DNA of 7,941 nt from Clostridiales bacterium. Lineage in GTDB: Bacteria > Bacillota > Clostridia > Peptostreptococcales > Anaerovoracaceae. Under the pieces are notes generated by a model that was given only the letters and a program-made list of their open reading frames with translations, did not search any database and was not told where the DNA came from. The DNA is taken from positions 1-7,941 of the forward strand of contig JAAZLU010000081.1 of assembly GCA_012799165.1 (NCBI GenBank), written 5' to 3'. Positions 7,101-7,941 of the stretch are shown piece by piece. The position numbers and the translations under genes were made by a program. Each line of letters starts with the position of its first letter. The first letter of the stretch is position 1.

Positions 7101-7941
7101 AGTATCGGCATTATGAATTGCTTTAATACGGGCGAGGTATATTCCGGGGGGATTTATACAAATACAGCATATGCGGGCGGAATAGTAGGATATGATTACT
7201 ACAGTCAGGTTAAGAATTGTTACAACACCGGGAAATTACGACTGATTTACGACTCGCTCGGCAATACTTTCTGCGGCGGCATTGCCGGCTATGCGGAAAG
7301 CGCGACAACGGATTGCTATAATATCGGAATGGTAATCGGAACGAACAAAGCCGGTGAAGGAATTATCGGGAACGGAATTCCCGGCGCAAATTGCTACTAC
7401 CTCGACACTTCAACGCAGAGTGCGGAAGTTAACGGTATAAAGAGCCTGACAGACGCAGAAATGAAAACTCAGGCGTCATTTGCAAACTGGGATTTCCTCG
7501 GCACATGGACGATAAATCGCGACGATAACGGCGGATATCCTGCGCTCGCATGGCAAGGATTCGATAATGTTGCCGCTTCATCCGACGCTACACTTTCCGC
7601 TCTTACTGCGACAGCTGTTAACCTGAATCCTGTATTCGCGGCGGAAACGACAGATTATACCGCAAATGCGGCAAACAATATAGGAAGCACGACTGTCGAT
7701 GCGACAGCCTCCGACGCAAGGGCGAAAATATCCATCGACGGAACTGTCGTTACAAGCAAGGAGTTAGCGCTGGCTGTCGGGGACAATGTCATAACGATAG
7801 TAGTTACAGCGGAAGACGGGACAAGCACTAAAACATACACTATTACGATCACCAGAGCGGCTGCGCCTCCCCCGCCCCCAGCTCCACCGGCAGGCGGCGA
7901 TGGTCCTCCCGCTCCGCCGGCGGGCCGTCAGCTTACTGTCA
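4191..7941 (+). CDS. Secreted multidomain surface protein: beta-helix, MAM-like, GLUG and cadherin-like modules (3' partial)
   Basis: The frame is unbroken for 1250 codons and runs off the window. Residues 1-29 are a Sec signal peptide (MRKK, hydrophobic core, AAA before D30). Two related modules start at V32 and V247 (pattern VC-x3-G-x2-YL-x-L, then DTITLLA-x-I). Each leads into a right-handed beta-helix, clearest at 374-533 with a VxVxGN turn every 21-25 residues. Residues 576-728 form a jelly-roll domain of MAM/choice-of-anchor-J type (EDFE, AHSG, FIDDISV). Residues 744-1121 are a GLUG array: STPEQLAHIN, then FNGHFDGNGHSISGMTI, then about seven repeats of GGI-x-G and C-x-N. A cadherin-like beta-sandwich covers about 1131-1222, and a Pro-rich linker starts at 1226. 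Such mosaics are usually adhesins or matrix- or glycan-binding proteins; the ligand is unknown. No LPXTG or S-layer anchor is visible, as the C-terminus is outside. The divergent regulator probably controls it. Confidence 0.9.
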   Translation, partial: MRKKALSWILTIAMVLPLFAAMPITVAAADYVCEVKGVQYLNLDAAIAAAAPGEDTITLLANIDYEGQIAPTFYMYINLNGHTLNVVNNSGAALLVDGHELNISGEGEFNVTGSDYGVYACNGGKAKVSKATASAAGGRAVYVSGFNSSVTVEGDAVANGENGVAAYTNGDNSCTATIEGDVYANGVGGIGAWADTASQITVNRRIHASNYLKCGTTIKAEGEQNSTVDNYHVYMDGSNAVRARQEVCNLNGTNYLYLEDALAAAGHGDTITLLADIRYKKEIILEGKDLHFNLDIYKLNIGNGTSNPALKVDRGILSIDESTGAGEFNIVAGYIGVKLLNGGSAAVTSIYEERESALSGYGISADGGSLTVTGNIKVTGHVGTAMIAGGGSSIHVLGNIECRQGLTVGGSRTNVVVDGNLIASNGTAMTVHDGASVTVKGNASGAFRGIGAYARSGDGGKVHVLGNVNGAGEYGIEALAGSEVIVDGYVSSLKGLKAYGEGTSITVNGNTTSTGAGEHGASAFEGGLITIGGKIIAPEYVLIEQTTLGEAEGVVKGRYKVYSDGTSTVRLNWLEFFKEDFERGINNPGWTWSGEGWSITDYLNRPAADAHSGNYVAMFNSFSKPSIRGLLYQTESLDLTNGSEYCLEFWMYHDSGQDGLNDRITVQISTDGGVNWSDLETFSRYSETTGWKKESISLFAYTGEPDVRIGFLGISVWGNNIFIDDISVSHKCIIAGCATTDAYGGFIESSEIGGKTYYHVSTPEQLAHINEHPNHNFILTDDIDLSGRQWVPIGKTYESSFNGHFDGNGHSISGMTITRNCGANAYGLFGYLGINGIIENLILESGNIEFSEAAGYGFFGGIVGYSRGLVKNCVNKAHVIIMYGGTYAGGIVGVGNSDIDSLDGWSARIYGCRNEGSIRIEGAGSVGGIIGAQINSNFATYIDQCSNSGTIRGGAGAEAGGIAGRINNAQSIGIMNCFNTGEVYSGGIYTNTAYAGGIVGYDYYSQVKNCYNTGKLRLIYDSLGNTFCGGIAGYAESATTDCYNIGMVIGTNKAGEGIIGNGIPGANCYYLDTSTQSAEVNGIKSLTDAEMKTQASFANWDFLGTWTINRDDNGGYPALAWQGFDNVAASSDATLSALTATAVNLNPVFAAETTDYTANAANNIGSTTVDATASDARAKISIDGTVVTSKELALAVGDNVITIVVTAEDGTSTKTYTITITRAAAPPPPPAPPAGGDGPPAPPAGRQLTV
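4284..5019 (+). repeat. Tandem duplication of the leader motif opening each beta-helix module
   Basis: Residues 32-63 and 247-277 of the surface protein align with one gap, sharing VC, G, YL-x-L, A-x-AAA, G-x-DTITLLA-x-I. Their 215-residue offset marks two copies of one structural module. The DNA has diverged, so the duplication is old. The span given covers the two motif copies and the first module between them. Confidence 0.75.
6690..7350 (+). repeat. GLUG repeat array with a Cys-x-Asn ladder
   Basis: Protein-level repeats run GG-I-x-G, a variable loop, then C-x-N and usually a Gly. The cysteines fall at residues 873, 912, 945, 977, 1010 and 1042, that is 39, 33, 32, 33 and 32 apart. A first copy (GLFGYLG, about 837) lacks the Cys. 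The period fits stacked coils of a beta-solenoid with Asn and Cys aligned inside. GLUG is an established surface-protein motif of unknown ligand. Confidence 0.8.

Noticed and set aside
4491..7852. Several antisense open frames inside the surface-protein gene
   Set aside because: The + frame is continuous with clear domains throughout; the antisense frames arise from its repetitive, GC-balanced codons and have no supporting signals.

Overview
The window looks like chromosomal DNA from an anaerobic Gram-positive bacterium of the Clostridia (Bacillota). The grounds are a DnaC/DnaI-type helicase-loader N-terminal domain, a membrane-anchored G5/M23 cell-wall peptidase, strong AGGAGG-type ribosome binding sites, and a giant secreted mosaic protein of GLUG and cadherin-like modules. 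The genus cannot be fixed from this sequence. No RNA gene, CRISPR array, transposase or plasmid origin was seen.

Left part (1-2221, + strand): a gene already open at the window edge encodes the zinc-binding N-terminal domain of a DnaC-like helicase loader. It stops before any AAA+ ATPase domain, and its last 17 bases overlap the start of the next gene. That gene is a 621-residue type II membrane protein with a long charged N-terminus, a Trp-rich segment, one clear membrane helix, a G5 domain and an intact M23 peptidase domain. The two are probably one operon.

Middle (2222-4190): a probable bidirectional terminator lies between the convergent genes. Next comes a 508-residue helix-turn-helix regulator on the - strand, visibly richer in A+T than its neighbours, with a GTG start placed by an excellent Shine-Dalgarno site. 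The 289-bp divergent spacer to the next gene holds a perfect TTTTGACA/TGTCAAAA dyad plus a third half-site, and a second, AT-rich dyad.

Right part (4191-7941, + strand): one continuous reading frame, still open at the window end, encodes at least 1250 residues of a secreted surface protein. In order it has a signal peptide, two related beta-helix modules, a MAM/choice-of-anchor-J-like jelly-roll domain, a GLUG repeat array with a Cys-x-Asn ladder, a cadherin-like beta-sandwich domain and a Pro-rich linker. Its anchor lies outside the window.

How the parts fit together (inference): the regulator and the surface protein share a divergent control region and probably form a regulated surface-display module next to a cell-wall gene pair. 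I found no strong evidence for a wholly new system. The best leads are the ATPase-less DnaC-type domain coupled to a wall peptidase, and the uncharacterised large regulator with its dyad operator facing a mosaic adhesin.
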